From Cephalotus follicularis (lineage: Eukaryota; Streptophyta; Magnoliopsida; Oxalidales; Cephalotaceae), in contig BDDD01002867.1 in NCBI GenBank assembly GCA_001972305.1, positions 159,599-223,598 of the forward strand: 64,000 bases of DNA, read 5' to 3'. Position numbers and translations under genes: made by a program. Below are positions 46,493-58,225 of this stretch, one piece after another (positions within the stretch are counted from its first letter, which is position 1; the number at the start of each line of letters is the position of its first letter). Below the pieces are notes generated by a model. That model was not told the origin of the DNA, searched no databases, and worked only from the letters and a program-made list of their open reading frames with translations.

Positions 46493-47194
46493 ATGACTAA
46501 GACAAAACGTGCTGGTAAAAAGAGGGCTGCTAGCTCCTCCAAGAAAGAGAAATCTTCTTCAAAACGGAAGCTTAATATTCGGGAACCTTCTCCCGATCCT
46601 GCTGTTGAATCGGATTTCGAATCCGAGGAAATCGTTCCCCTCCAAAGTGCTATTTTTGTTGATAAAAGAGTAATGGGAGGTAGGAACATAGACTTATCTT
46701 TTTGTTCAAATGAATTTGCTTTCGTTTGTTGGCTAGATAATTTGCATCTTCTTCCCCTTGTGCAAATCCAAGATTTATTTTATGTTAAGCTTGTCAAAGA
46801 GTTTTATATGAATTTACGTATTGTTTCAAGTCCACATGAAGAATTCGCCCTGTCTTCCATCGTTAAAGGCCAAAGAATCTTCCTAGATGCTAGGATTCTT
46901 GCCTCGATTCTTCATATTCCTCATACCGGCTTGTATATTTTCGAATACAAGAAGTGGCCGGAAGTTGAGGGATTCCACCCAAATGACATTTTGTCAATCC
47001 TTTACCCAAATGATCCAAATATTCATCCTAATATAACTCTTTGTACAAATAGACTTTCTGTCGATCATCGTCTCTTACACCATCTTATTGTTCACCAGCT
47101 ACTTCCTACCGGTTGTGGATATGCAAAACTCACTAGGATGCAAGCATTTTTAATGTGGTGTATCATTACCAAAATCGAATTTTGCTATCCATAG
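46493..47194 (+). pseudogene. Envelope-like ORF remnant of Sirevirus-like element J
   Basis: A 233-residue open frame. It has a lysine and serine-rich N-terminus (KTKRAGKKRAASSSKKEK), an acidic stretch, then a globular part with LVKEFYMNLRI, SSIVKGQRIFLD, ILHIPHTGLYIFE and DHRLLHHLIVHQLLP. This matches the pattern of the plant transposon protein found after pol in Sireviruses and some gypsy elements. An envelope role in that family is suggested by position only and is unproven; I see no clear signal peptide or membrane segment. It is a fossil. Confidence 0.72.
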
Positions 47195-47269
47195 CTTATG
47201 CTCCATACTATGGTCCGTGCTTTTACCCAAAAGAAATATGTCCTTCCTTTTGGTTGCATTTTAACCAAA

Positions 47270-47846
47270 ATCTTCCGTTACCATGAAGTTCATCTTGAGG
47301 GGGAGATTGGAACAAAATTGAAAAAGTAAGACACCTACAACAAAAGCACTCTGAATCAAATGGGTTGGAAGAAGCAAGAAGAGAATTGGACTTACTTTCC
47401 AAGAAGCGATCAAAGTCAGAGAATCAACCAAGAGGAGCAAGACGAAATACCTCCATGGGAAGTTTAATAGACTGGTCAAGAAGCTGCTCATTCTCGTCCT
47501 CCTTCTCATACTCGTGATTCCACTTCCACCTCAGAGTATGATTGACTAGTTGAATTTATGAGTTCTCGCTTTGATGACCTAAACGTCTGATTATATTCAA
47601 TGGAAGCGTCAATCGATGGCAAGTTTAGTTCTCTTAACTCTCGACTTGATCTCTTGGAGAAAGATCACAAGACAATTCATATCGATTTTGAGACTATTGA
47701 AGACACGATATACTATGATCTACATGTCACCAAGAGACATCTCAAACGTCTAGAATGGAAGCTTGCTGAATCAAAAACTATTGACAAATGCGAGGAGACC
47801 TCTGGAGATGAATCTGGTCATGATGATCCTCCTGTTTCTAATTCTT
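47270..47846 (+). pseudogene. Downstream part of the envelope-like region of J, coiled-coil segment
   Basis: The open frame 47600-47846 encodes a short heptad-like, charged segment (SSLNSRLDLLEKDHKTIH, then LKRLEWKLAESKTIDK) with an acidic tail. A coiled-coil C-terminus is usual for this plant ORF class. No function can be read from it. Confidence 0.55.
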
Positions 47847-48799
47847 GATTGTATTTTTCTTATTTTGCTAAACAGTATATATTTTGGTTGTGTAACTATG
47901 AACAAATGGTTGAAATGTGAACAAGTGTTTATGATGTGTATGATATTTTTGAGGTTGTTTGAATGTTATTGCTGTTATTGATGATATTTTGTTATGATTT
48001 TTTGTTATATGATTTTTTGTTCAAATATTGACTTTTTAAGGGGGAGCATTATTTTTTTTTTACATCTCTTTTTGATGCTATCCAAAAAAGGGGGAGATAG
48101 CTTTAAAAAAATGAAATGAAAATGTTGTATGGTTATGTAAGTTTGTACTAAGTTTTCATTCAAACTTATTACTTATCCTTTTCACCTACTTATCCTTCAT
48201 TTTTTTTTATTATGCGCACAAATTTTTGTCATCATCAAAAAGGGGAAGATTGTTGACATTTTAGTCTCAATCCTAGTTTTGATGATAACATATTTGCTTT
48301 TAACAAGTTTACTTTATGTGCAAGATACTTGAAAAACTCACAAAATGCAAAAAGACAGTTTCACATGAAAGGCATCGACGCCATTGAAGGAAGAAATTTT
48401 ATATTGCAAGAAATTTTGGATCACATACAGGAGTGCAGCAGATAAGTATGACATATAAGAGATGAATGCATGACAATCGATATAAACCATGCTATGAGAA
48501 CTAGCATTTAGAACCATGCCATTTCAATAGTAGCCACAGTTCAACAACCATATCCATACGATTCCAACACAATTCCATTATCATTGGGCATCCATATCAT
48601 TCCAAAGTCCTTTCAAAGCATATACAAGCTTTTGTCGACCTTCCTTGCCGAGGTAACAGACTAGACACTTTTGGCGTTCTAGGAAGAGGTCCTTATTACA
48701 CTGGAAGACTAGAGTAGCATTCGTAAGTAGAACAGAGATGAGAAGAGGGACCTTCTCTAACACTGGTCTCCCTAGCCACTGCCACCATCAATATCCATA

Positions 48800-49010
48800 T
48801 ACCATCACAATCTAGACCATTACGATCCATAACCATACGATCCGTAATCATATCGTATCCGTTCCATAACCATTCCATAATTGCTCCGCGACCATTCCAT
48901 AACTGTACGATCCATAGCCCTTCAATCCGTAACCATTCCATCTATAATAGCACGATCCATAACCGTACCATCAATAGTCATACCATCTGTAGCCATATCG
49001 TCCGTATAGC
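48800..49010 (-). repeat. CGATCCATAACCAT-type short repeats in LTR K
   Basis: Words such as CCATAACCAT, CGATCCATA and CCATTCCATAA recur many times between about 48790 and 49010 at steps of roughly 15-20 bp. A related CCATTTCCATAAACC region lies at 49740-50015. These are simple, pyrimidine-rich and degenerate, and look like minisatellite decay. Confidence 0.7.
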
Positions 49011-49414
49011 GAAAGACTATACCATATGCCATGCGATGCAACAATGTAACGATATGCCATGCATGCAAAAGGGTAGCAGTATGCTATGCATGTGACCAAT
49101 ATAACCACCAAATCGTATGCTATATAGTAAACAATATATCCATATGCCATGTAATGTCATGTACATGAATGACAATTGCGGACAGCTTCAATATACCAAC
49201 CGTCCCTAAATGGCGGTATACTTAGCTAGTCCTAGTCACATCAAAGGCCATAGGCCTACAGACAATCCATAACAATCCATAACCATACCATGTGTCAAAC
49301 AATTCATAAGGTCAAGTACTTCTCTACCTATCCGGCCCGAGATAGTACTCCCAGCGACTACCTACCCTTTTGGGGTCGTAGCTGAGTGGGGGAGAGATAA
49401 CGCTGATCATATCA

Positions 49415-49565
49415 TTGCTAAGCCGTAAAAACGGTCATAGCCCATAAATAATGTTAAGCCGTAAAAAAAGGACATAACCCATAAGCATAATTGTTAAGCC
49501 GTAAAAACGGTCATAACCCATAGAATAATGTTATGCCGTAAAAACGGTCATAACCCATAGACACC
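49415..49565 (-). repeat. Four CCGTAAAAACGG dyad repeats in LTR K
   Basis: The unit TAAGCCGTAAAAACGGTCATA followed by ACCCATA starts (at CCGT) at about 49423, 49459, 49499 and 49536, with steps of 36, 40 and 37 bp. The centre CCGT-AAAA-ACGG is an inverted repeat in three of the four copies. Confidence 0.83.
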
Positions 49566-50149
49566 ATACCCTCCAGTGATGATGTGATCCAACACCGGTA
49601 ATCCTCTCGACAGAAACGAAGATTATGAATGGGTTATCTCATAGGTCTCAAACAATAATATCCATAACCATAGCCGTACCCATAACCATATTCCATTTAA
49701 AAGATAGGGACCTACCATAAAGGATCACATAGGATCCACATCCGTCAAAACCATTTATAACCATTTCCATAACCATAACCATTTTCCATAAACCATTTGC
49801 CATTTCCATAAACCATTTCCAAAGCCATAAACAATTTTCCATTCATTGGTCCCTATCGGATTTGAAAAACAATGGAGAGGAATTCCAACTAGGATATCCA
49901 CGTCCAGACATCCCAATCGGGCCATCATAACCATCCATTGGAAACCATTTCGAAAACCATTTGAGATCCATTTCAATATCCATTTGAGAACCATTTTGAT
50001 ATCCATTTGAAAATCAGTTTAGAGAATAAAAGTACTAAAAGAGGATTTCCATAGACTACAAAGCCTTAGGGAAGCTTCCTATGGAATCCTTTTGAAGATA
50101 AAACCATTTTGAATTGAAAACCATATAAAATAGTGTGTTTGGGCTAACA

Positions 50150-50270
50150 AGAGTACTAAGCATCGGCTAGTTTAGTTTAAAAGCGTAAAGTGTCGACTAT
50201 TCAGTTTAACACACAAAAGAGTCGACAGTTAAGAAGAAAGCGTCGACGGTTTTAGCAGAAATATCGTTTT
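50150..50270 (-). repeat. Short GCGTCGAC palindrome array in LTR K
   Basis: Sites with TCG cores near 50162, 50192, 50221 and 50242 (TGTCGACTA, AGTCGACAG, AGCGTCGACGG). Steps are about 30, 29 and 21 bp. A small, decayed array of the same class as in E and I. Confidence 0.7.
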
Positions 50271-51883
50271 GTAAAACAGTTCGCAATTCAGTGAAAACCA
50301 TGTCCAAAACAAGTTCAAAGCCCCTTTTTAAGATTCATCCCATAGCCCATGAATTGAGAGAAGGCAAGAACTCATCTCCTCTCAATTTAATGTCTAACCC
50401 TTACACCATATGCCATATGTAATATACATATCCATCTGTATACTCATATATATATACAATCGTGCATCCATACAATTGCAATACGTACACACATCAATCC
50501 ATATAACCTTTTAGAATGCATGAATTCAAGTAAAATAGTGAAACCTACTCTAGTGATCTACCATTCGTATACTACCGTCCCATACCGGCGTATACAAATG
50601 GGATCAAGTCTATATTCATCTGGAGCACGTACCATCGGAACATATGTATACCTACTTGTTATCAATTGAGCTCGTGAGTCTAGAGGACTTGCAGCAGAAT
50701 CGACGAACCGCTACCTCCTCTAAGCTTCAGTCGTCGTTACGAGCACAACTCTGTCTTGTGTTAACAGAGCTCTATTTCTCTTTCAGCATCGCTGCAATAA
50801 CAATCACACCTTCCGTTACGATCTACACACAGGTAGCAAATACACATTGTCATCACCGGAGCTCCGGCAAACACATCGAAACTCTAGCCACGCCATAAAC
50901 AAGCTCCAATTTGGCCAATCAATTCATATCTGCCAAGGAACCGCCGTGACTCACCGTGAAACGTGCTGTCACGGCCGGCAGTGAGTTCGACTCACTAAGT
51001 CAACTCGCCGGACTTCAACAGTTCCGGTCAACACTCAAAAATGCCATAACCGACCTTAAAATCCTTTAATCAGTCCATTGGCCATCGAGACTCGCCGTGA
51101 CTTGGCGCTAAACCCGCCGTCATAGGCGGCAGCGAGTTGGGTTCGCTGAGTCGACTCGGCCGCTCAAATTCGACCGATTCGGACCGAATGGCACCTCAAC
51201 AGTGGTCAAAATGGGCAGAGCTAGCCTTTTAGAGGAAGACCCGCTCAATCCACGACGCTAACGATAGCGAAAATGTACGGTCGATGCGCACAGAGGCTTG
51301 GCGTCGGGGAAGAAGGAAGGAGAAAAGAAAGAAGAGAAAGAGGAAGTTATCATGGGTAAGGTTACTACTCGGTTTCCCGGTCCGATGCCTTCGCCGTCAT
51401 CTTCTCCAGCGTCACTCTCCCCCTCTATTTCTCTCTCTCCCGTGTTCCCCTCCCTCGCACTCTCTCCCTCCCTCTGTTTCTTCTTAGTGCACCTGGCGCT
51501 TCTATAAGGCGGCGGGCGCTTTTTCTTTTTTTTCTTTTTTTTCCTCAAATATACAAATATATATATATATATATTGGGGGCTTACAGACACTCTCGGAGA
51601 AGGAAGAAGACGAAAGGCTAGAGCTCCCCAAGCATGAAGATGTCAACTAAGAAACAGAATACTCAACACAACAACACATATCCCCAACACAACCTTGGAA
51701 AAGGTGAAGCTTCCTCAACAAGCTTAAGGAATATAATATTTAAATCTTGGACAAATCCTGTCCATATGATTCAAACTAGGCATTTTAACATACCAACTTG
51801 GTCCTACACCAAATATTCCATAACCCAAAACCAAAGCCTTGCATAAAATCCTCCAAAAAACAGGTACGGGGTATTACAATCTA

Positions 51884-52632
51884 CATTTTCGTCCATAAAA
51901 AGCCTCGTACGAAGCCATACCAATGCTCGAATGATAGCTATTATTGTACGAAAACTTTATCAAGGGAGTATTATCTTCCCAAGTACCAACAAAGTCGATC
52001 ACAAAAGCTCAGAGCATATCCTAAAAGGTCTGGATAGTACGCTCTGACTGTCCATCTGTCTGTGGATGAAAAGCTGTGCTAAAATTCAGCTTTGTCCCAA
52101 AAGCTTTTTGAAATCTCTTCCAGAAGTTGGAAGTGAAAATCGAATCTCAATCACATACAATACTAACAGGAATACCATGTAGTCTCACGATCTCCTTTAT
52201 ACACAATTGGGCTAGCTTGCTAGATGAATCAGTAACATATGTAGGCGAAAAGTGAGCCGATTTCGTGAGTCTATCAACAATAACCCACACCACATTATGA
52301 CGATTCCGTGTCAACAGAAAGCCAGAAACAAAATCCATAGTCACGTGTTCCCATTTCCATTCCGCTACGGGCAATGACTGTAATAACCCTGCTGGCCTCT
52401 GATGTTCGGCCTTGACTCTCTGACAAGTGAAGCACTTAGCAACATATTCGGCAATCTCCCGCTTCATGCCGGGCCACCAATAATTCCGTTTCGCATCTTG
52501 ATACATCTTTGTACTACCAGGATGAATACAGTGCTGAGATTTATGAGCCTCATAAAGTAGCTCACTCTTCAATCGACCATCACTCGGAAGACAAACTCGT
52601 CCTCGATATCTCAGTATACCATCAGAACTCAT
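51884..52632 (-). pseudogene. Integrase remnant of element I
   Basis: The minus strand shows the HHCC zinc finger (HPGSTKMYQDAKRNYWW and CFTCQRVKAEHQRP), then the catalytic core (MDFVSGF, VVWVIVDRLTKSAHF, IVRLHGIPVSIVCD), and further core sequence toward 51884. The MKREIAEYVAKC variant differs from G, supporting a separate family. It ends at the ATCTA duplication where M begins. It is broken. Confidence 0.87.
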
Positions 52633-53225
52633 TTGAAAATCAGGCCTTGATCACAGACTCTCTCGAATATTCTGCAACTCGGGATCATACATCTGAGCAT
52701 TCTTAATCTCGTCAAACAATGCTGGCTGAGCTCGAAGACTAGTAACAAAAATTCCATGGGACTGTACAAATGGATACCACTTTTGAAAATCTCCAGCAAT
52801 CTCCATTGAGACACCATCATACTAGCCATCATAGCTTTACGACTCAAAGCATCAGCAACCACATTCGCTTTTCCAGGATGGTATTGAATACTGCAATCAT
52901 AATCATTGAAGAACTCAACCCATCTATGCAGCCTCATGTTTAACTCATCTTGGCAGAACAGGTACTTCAAACTTTTATGATCAGTAAATATCTCAAACTG
53001 TGCACCATACAAATAGTATCTCCACTTCTGAAGAACACAGCAACATCAGCCAATTCGAGATCATTCATCGGGTAATTCTCTTCATAGGGTTTTAGGTTCC
53101 TCGAAACATAGGCAATAACCCTACCACGTTGCATCAACACATAACCCAATCCCTTACCCGAAGCATCACTATACACAGCAATGTCTTCCCCAAAAAGAAT
53201 CATAGCACCAATGTTTGTCGCCACA
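52629..53225 (-). pseudogene. RNase H remnant of element I
   Basis: Minus strand: [36 protein letters not shown], then [32 protein letters not shown] and [15 protein letters not shown]. These are the RNase H domain and the linker to integrase of Ty3/gypsy Pol. It abuts copia fragment P at about 53225. It is broken. Confidence 0.85.
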
Positions 53226-54900
53226 CACACCCCACTTTAGGTAGGAGTGCACCTCCTCGTCTCTCATCAATGGGAAGTAACCTGGATTAAGTCCAAGCAA
53301 TGCTTGAACTTCTCTGTTGGAATGTCTTTAGTTAACATGTCAGCTACATTCTCTTAGGTATGAATCTTTGTCAACAGAATTTGTCATGATTCCACCCATT
53401 CTCTAATCTTGTGGTACCAAACCTCTACGTGCTTTGTTCTAGCATGAAACACCTGATTCTTTGCCAAATGAATCGCACTCTGACTGTCACAATACAAACG
53501 AATACCATGCTGCTAAACCACAAGACTTCCTGTGAAACCCTTTAGCCAGAAAGCTTCTTTAGCACTTTTCGTCGCTACCATATATTCTGCCTCTATAGTG
53601 GATGGTGTTGTAGTAGGCTGCAAAATTGACCTCCATGAAATAAAACCTCTACCATAAGCATAGACATACCCAGTCGTGGACCTCCTAGCATCTAGGTCCC
53701 CTGCATAGTCAGAATCGACATATCCAATTACACTATCTGATGCCACATCTCTTCCAAACTCAATACCCACATCAACTGTTCCAGCAAACTACCTGAGAAT
53801 CCACTTCATGGCTGCCCAATGCTCTTTTCTCGGATCCGCCATATATTTACTCACCACACTCACTGCATGAGAAATATCAGGCCTACTACAGATCATCGCA
53901 TACATCAACCAACCAACTGCATTTGCATATGGCACATGTGGCATGTACTCTCTCTCCTCTAAAGTCTTCGGGCAATCATTCTTCGAAAATCTAAAATGAG
54001 AGGGTAATGGCGATCTGACTGTTTGGCTTGAGACATGCTGGATCTGTCAAGAACCTTCTTCACATACCCACTTTGAGTTACCCATAGCTTCCCATTCTGA
54101 CGATCTCGATAAATTTCCATACCAAGAATTTTTCTAGCAGCCCCAATGTCCTTCATCCCGAATTCCCTACTCAACATCTTCTTCAACTTGGAAATCTCGG
54201 AAGAACTACTAGAAGCAATCAACATATCATCTACATACAGTGTCAGATAAATATAAGAGCCATCCTTCAACAATTTAAAATAAATGCTACAATCATACTC
54301 ACTACGACTATACCAATGCGATATCATAAAAGTGTCAAAGCGTCTATACCATTGCCGTGGGGACTGCTTGAGACCATAAAGCGACTTCTTCAGCCTACAC
54401 ACAAGTCGCTCCTTGCCGGGTTCATTAAACCCATCAGACTGCTGCATATAGATGTCCTCCTCAAGTGTGCCATGGAGATATGCGATCTTCACATCAAGTT
54501 GTTCAAGCTCCATATTCTTCATAGCCACCATCTCTAAAATGAACCGAATAGAAGTGTGCTTCACAACCAAAGAGAAAATTTCATTGTAGTCAACCCCCTC
54601 TTTCTGCGAATACCTTTTCGCAACAAGCCAAGCTTTGAATCTTTCCCCTCCCTTTTTTGGATATCGGTTCCTTCTTGCAAAACACCCACTTGCAGCCAAT
54701 AGCTTTCTTATCCTTGGGAAGTTCCACCAAATCCCAAGTGCAGTTTTTCTGTAGGGACTCCATCTCTTCTGTCATGGCAGTCATCCACTTGCTCGATTGT
54801 CTGGATTTAACAGCCTCTCGAAAAGTGGTAGGATCATCCTCTGTAGCCACCATAGCAAAACCAACCATGTCCTCATAACTACATCGATCTCCACATTCGC
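53225..54900 (-). mobile_element. Fragment P: Ty1/copia pol (reverse transcriptase and RNase H)
   Basis: Minus-strand order: EMESLQKNCTWDLVELPK and KAIGCKWVF at the RT start, EQLDVKIAYLHGTLEEDIYM, CRLKKSLYGLKQSPRQWY, the catalytic LTLYVDDMLIAS, then RNase H motifs [20 protein letters not shown] and TIEAEYM near 53580-53720. Non-coding tail sequence runs to about 53240. It is close to the TNT1-94 type of plant copia pol. It is broken and without LTRs here. Confidence 0.88.
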
Positions 54901-55205
54901 CTAAAGAGTAGAGTTTTCACAGAATTTGAAGGATGATATGTGATGGTTTGACATTGAGTTGTATATTTGTTGAACCTATCGGAGTGACCTCATAGTGACT
55001 CCTCATTGAAGTATCTGAGGGGTTGACTTCATTGACAAACGACTCTGACTAGATGTAGTTACTCGCTTTGATTGGTATTACAGTTTACATGAGTTGATTC
55101 ATGTGTACTATTAAGTTCCTGTGGATTAATCCATAGACAACTAGACCTAGCTGAGCACCCATGGACTAATCCATCAGTAGCTAGGACTATCTAACTGAGT
55201 GCCAA
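54900..55205. other. Unassigned stretch between P and Q
   Basis: About 300 bp with no ORF and no clear match elsewhere in the window. A repeated phrase, CATGGACTAATCCATCAG and GTGGATTAATCCATAGAC (about 55120-55170), gives an inverted GGATTAATCC. It could be the 5' side of P's source element or the target of Q. Confidence 0.4.
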
Positions 55206-56190
55206 TGTAACACCCCCAAACGGTGGGAGCCCTTACAGGTCATAATACAGAACTAAACAAAACATATACATAACAAAAACTCGACTTTATTCATTTAACG
55301 TAGTGGTCTGAAATAAAATCCTTTAACATATCATAGTCCGAAACAAAACCTGAAAATCATAACCAATGTCATATTTCAAAAATCATAAAATGGTTCATAA
55401 AAGTCATAAATTGAATAGAATAACATTGCACAAAAGTCAGGCCCTAACGTGACCATAAGACAACAAAAACATAAACAGACCAATCTCCCATATGATCCTC
55501 AGACATAGGGTGACGTCTCTCTCACACATTCCCATGATATTCCTGAAAACCTGTCACATGGAGAACAAAACGCGGCTGAGTAAACCTCGGTAAGGATAAG
55601 GAATATATAACATAGTACAATGATTTAAACAAAAAAAAAGTATAAAAAATTTTAAATCAGATATCTGAAAAATCCGATTTCAAAACAATATCCGAAAGCA
55701 AAATCCGAAGACAAAATCCGAAAGCAAAATCCAAAAACAAAATTCGATTTCATAAGAAATATCCAAGATTCAAAGCAAAATCTGAATTTCATAATCCGAA
55801 TCCAAAAAATCATAAATATCCGATTAAATAATTCCATAACAGAGATCCGATGAATATATGTATATATAAAAAAATGCAAGGGGTTTGCAAGGCCCACATG
55901 CTCCTACGGAAAGACGTGTATGGCACTACACAATCAATCCCAAAAATCTGAATATGATAACCAAATCTAGGGTTAACCCATACGCCTCTATCAAAAGGGG
56001 GATCTAAATCCTATTCACAGGATATCAAAACAAACAGAGATGCCATAGACTAATCACACCGCTACAGAAGTTTCATGTCCACGTGCCATGCCTAGGACAT
56101 GCCTATGGTACCTCCATAGGTAGGAAACAAATATCTCTGTATGTCATTATTCCAAAAATATTGTTTTATCTAAAATCAATTCAAAAACAT

Positions 56191-58225
56191 TGTAACGACC
56201 CCGACCCGAGCCCGCTAATTTCTCGAAGCAAACCTCGAGGAATCGGTTGCGTTACGTGGGGTGAACCGTTACATTCTTTAGCGCTCTTGTCTAAAGCTAA
56301 TTTACATCATAAATCCCATGCATTTCAACATAATACATAGCCTTGAATATCGATTTTAAACATTCTCATCTTATCTAAAGATGTCATCAACCATAACATT
56401 CTTATACATTTACACAGGATCATCATATAATACAGCGAAAAAACGTAGTCTTATTACATGTCAAAACATTTATGCAAACACCATTGCATTGTATATTTCC
56501 TTTACAAAACTTCTTCTTAAGAGATCCCTCTAAAGCTCGCATTCTCCATTCAATCATTTCCTGAAAACATTTAATTTGAAAACAAACATCGAAAGGAATG
56601 AGCTCAAAATAGCTCAGTAAGGTTTTCATTGCAAAACACATTTCATCATATCACTTTTCTAGTTAAAATTCATAACTAGAACATTTCGTAAAACATATCT
56701 CTTTTCTAGTCAAAATTCGTAACTAGAACATTTCGTAAAAAAATAATATAGAAGCCATAAAAACTTAATGAACCCTTTCACACCTCTTCAACTGGGCATT
56801 TTGCACTCCCCGATTACTAGCCTTACATCACATGCATGTTCGTGAGCATCTCGCTCCATTAACATTAATACATCTCAGATTCGTTCCCCTTGGATCGCAA
56901 TCCAATGATGGTTCATTCATCATTTCATAAAACATTTCCTTAATACTTTGAGTGATCAGATCAAAGCATTTATAAACATCATTGTATAACATTTCTTTCA
57001 CAATTCATAAACATTTCTCTTAATTTAAATAATTAACTCAAATGCTTTCATAAAATAGCTTTGCATAGCATTTCTAAAACTGATAATTCATATAGAAATA
57101 AGCATTTTCAGAAGAAACTTAAAACATAAACATTAAAGTAGATATCTTCATGAATTCAAAAAGATCAAGTTCATGAAAATTTGTTGAGAATGGAATCCAT
57201 TATGAATTTTTAAAGTCAATACTTCTATATGAAAACAGGACATGAACAGTAAAATGAAACATGGATTCTCATCAATAATTAGACAGAATTTCGAGAAGCA
57301 TAAAACATATCAGTTAAAGAAGACATCTTGAAGTTTCTAAAACATCAAACCATTTGAAATTTCATCAAGAATTGAGGAAGATGTGAATAAAATAATCTGC
57401 TACATAATTTGGAAGTAAAGCAGAGGAACTTTGATAAAAATGGGTATGGAATTTCCTTACTTTGCTTTAGATTTCCTTTCTTTCTTCTCTACATGAATTC
57501 TCCTCTTTACTCTCAGCAGTAAGCACTCCTTTCTTAGCCAAAATGACTGAATTCAGCCAACACTTGACCATAAATATGTTGAGTTACTTAGGGAGTAAGT
57601 TTCTCCCTCTCTCACTCATGAGTCATCTCTCATAAATGCCCATGTGCCTTAAATCCACGAATCAAATAGTGATACATAGCATCTCAACATAAAATATCTG
57701 GCTTCCTTTCACCCTAGTCCGACACTTGTCCCATAATTAATAAAATTAATCCACAAAAGGACAAAAAGTCAGATTTTGGCAACTGGTCTGCAGATCAAAG
57801 CGTCGGCGCTTCATTTCAAGCGTCGCCGCTTTACGGGCTTGTTCTAAGCTTGCCAAAAGGTACGCAGGGCAAAGCGTCGGCACTTAATTCCAAGCGTCGC
57901 TGCTTTCGGGCCTCGTCCAGGTCAACATGACATTGGTTCTTCAAACGTCGTCGGCTGAACTTGAAGCACTGACGCTTAACTTCAAAGCATCGCCGCTTTC
58001 ACTGAAGCGTCATCGGCTAGAGGACTTTGTCCAAATTGAAAATTCCCTGGTTTTAACCGACGTTAGAAGAGGTCCAAGCGTCATCTGTTTACTACCCAAG
58101 CGTCGCCGCTTAACCTCACACCGTCGGCGCTTTAGTATCACAGGTCCCTTGAAATATTTGCCAACTTCAACTATAGCAATCATATTCCATAGATAATATC
58201 TCTAATGAAAATTATGGTCATTACA
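56191..58225 (-). mobile_element. Element R: solo LTR (about 2.0 kb) in Q
   Basis: Ends TGTAACGACCCCGACCC and TGGTCATTACA, with the duplication AACAT at 56186-56190 and 58226-58230. There is no coding sequence and no primer site, so it is a clean solo LTR. It has a palindrome array near its minus-strand start (right side). Confidence 0.9.
57795..58135 (-). repeat. Paired AAGCGTCGGCGCTT array in solo LTR R
   Basis: Sites (G of GCGTCG) at about 57800/57820, 57874/57894, 57945/57966/57987/58007 and 58078/58100/58121. Within-group steps are 20-22 bp; group starts are 71-74 bp apart at first. GTCGGC and GTCGCC cores dominate here, unlike the GTCGAC of LTR I. Confidence 0.87.

Larger units (their letters stand above)
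43918..48393 (+). mobile_element. Element J: Sirevirus-like Ty1/copia element with envelope-like ORF, in K
   Basis: Order on the plus strand: 5' LTR from 43918, copia RT/RNase H (45073-45882), a palindrome array, an envelope-like ORF (46493-47194) with a following coiled-coil segment, a purine tract (AAAAAGGGGAAGA), and the start of the 3' LTR at 48251 (TGTTGACATTTTAGTC). Both LTR starts read GACATTTTAGTCTCAATCC or nearly so. An extra ORF after pol is the mark of the Sirevirus clade in plants. It is broken, with several breaks. Confidence 0.85.
43204..51586 (-). mobile_element. Element K: solo LTR (about 3.9 kb) in M, split by J
   Basis: Ends are TGTCACGCCCCGAAC on the left and TTGGGGGCTTACA on the right, flanked by GACAC at 43199-43203 and 51587-51591. 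On the minus strand it reads TGTAAGCCCCC...GGGGCGTGACA, matching the ends of LTR C. Pieces are 43204-43917 and 48394-51586, with Sirevirus-like J between. No coding sequence belongs to it. It holds CCATA-rich and CCGTAAAAACGG repeats, a pair of runs of ATs, and a short palindrome array. Confidence 0.87.
41157..51878 (-). mobile_element. Element M: solo LTR (about 2.3 kb) in integrase of I, split by K
   Basis: On the minus strand it starts TGTAATACCCCGTACC at 51878. The pieces are 51587-51878 and 41157-43203, separated by solo LTR K. The duplication ATCTA flanks the whole (41152-41156 and 51879-51883). No coding sequence, primer site or purine tract is visible. It contains CCTCGGA/TCCGAGG motifs (41440-41575) and a degenerate repeat near 42250-42440. 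Fragment N is a relative. Confidence 0.85.
35553..53225 (-). mobile_element. Element I: Ty3/gypsy chromovirus, 3' part, split by solo LTR M
   Basis: Minus-strand parts from the right: RNase H, integrase (to 51879), then after M the integrase end and chromodomain (41156 to about 40630), a purine tract and the 3' LTR (40559 to 35553). M is bounded by the 5-bp duplication ATCTA at 41152-41156 and 51879-51883, and both flanks are integrase on the same strand. The right edge meets copia fragment P near 53225. A copia solo LTR (U) sits inside the LTR of I. The element is broken, with several breaks. Confidence 0.88.

Noticed and set aside
51258-51548. Lysine-rich 96-residue frame as a nuclear protein
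   Set aside because: Arises from a T-rich/CT-rich stretch at the start of LTR K; composition alone explains it.
57927-58196. 89-residue frame in R as a gene
   Set aside because: It spans the GCGTCG array of R; the sequence reflects the repeat.
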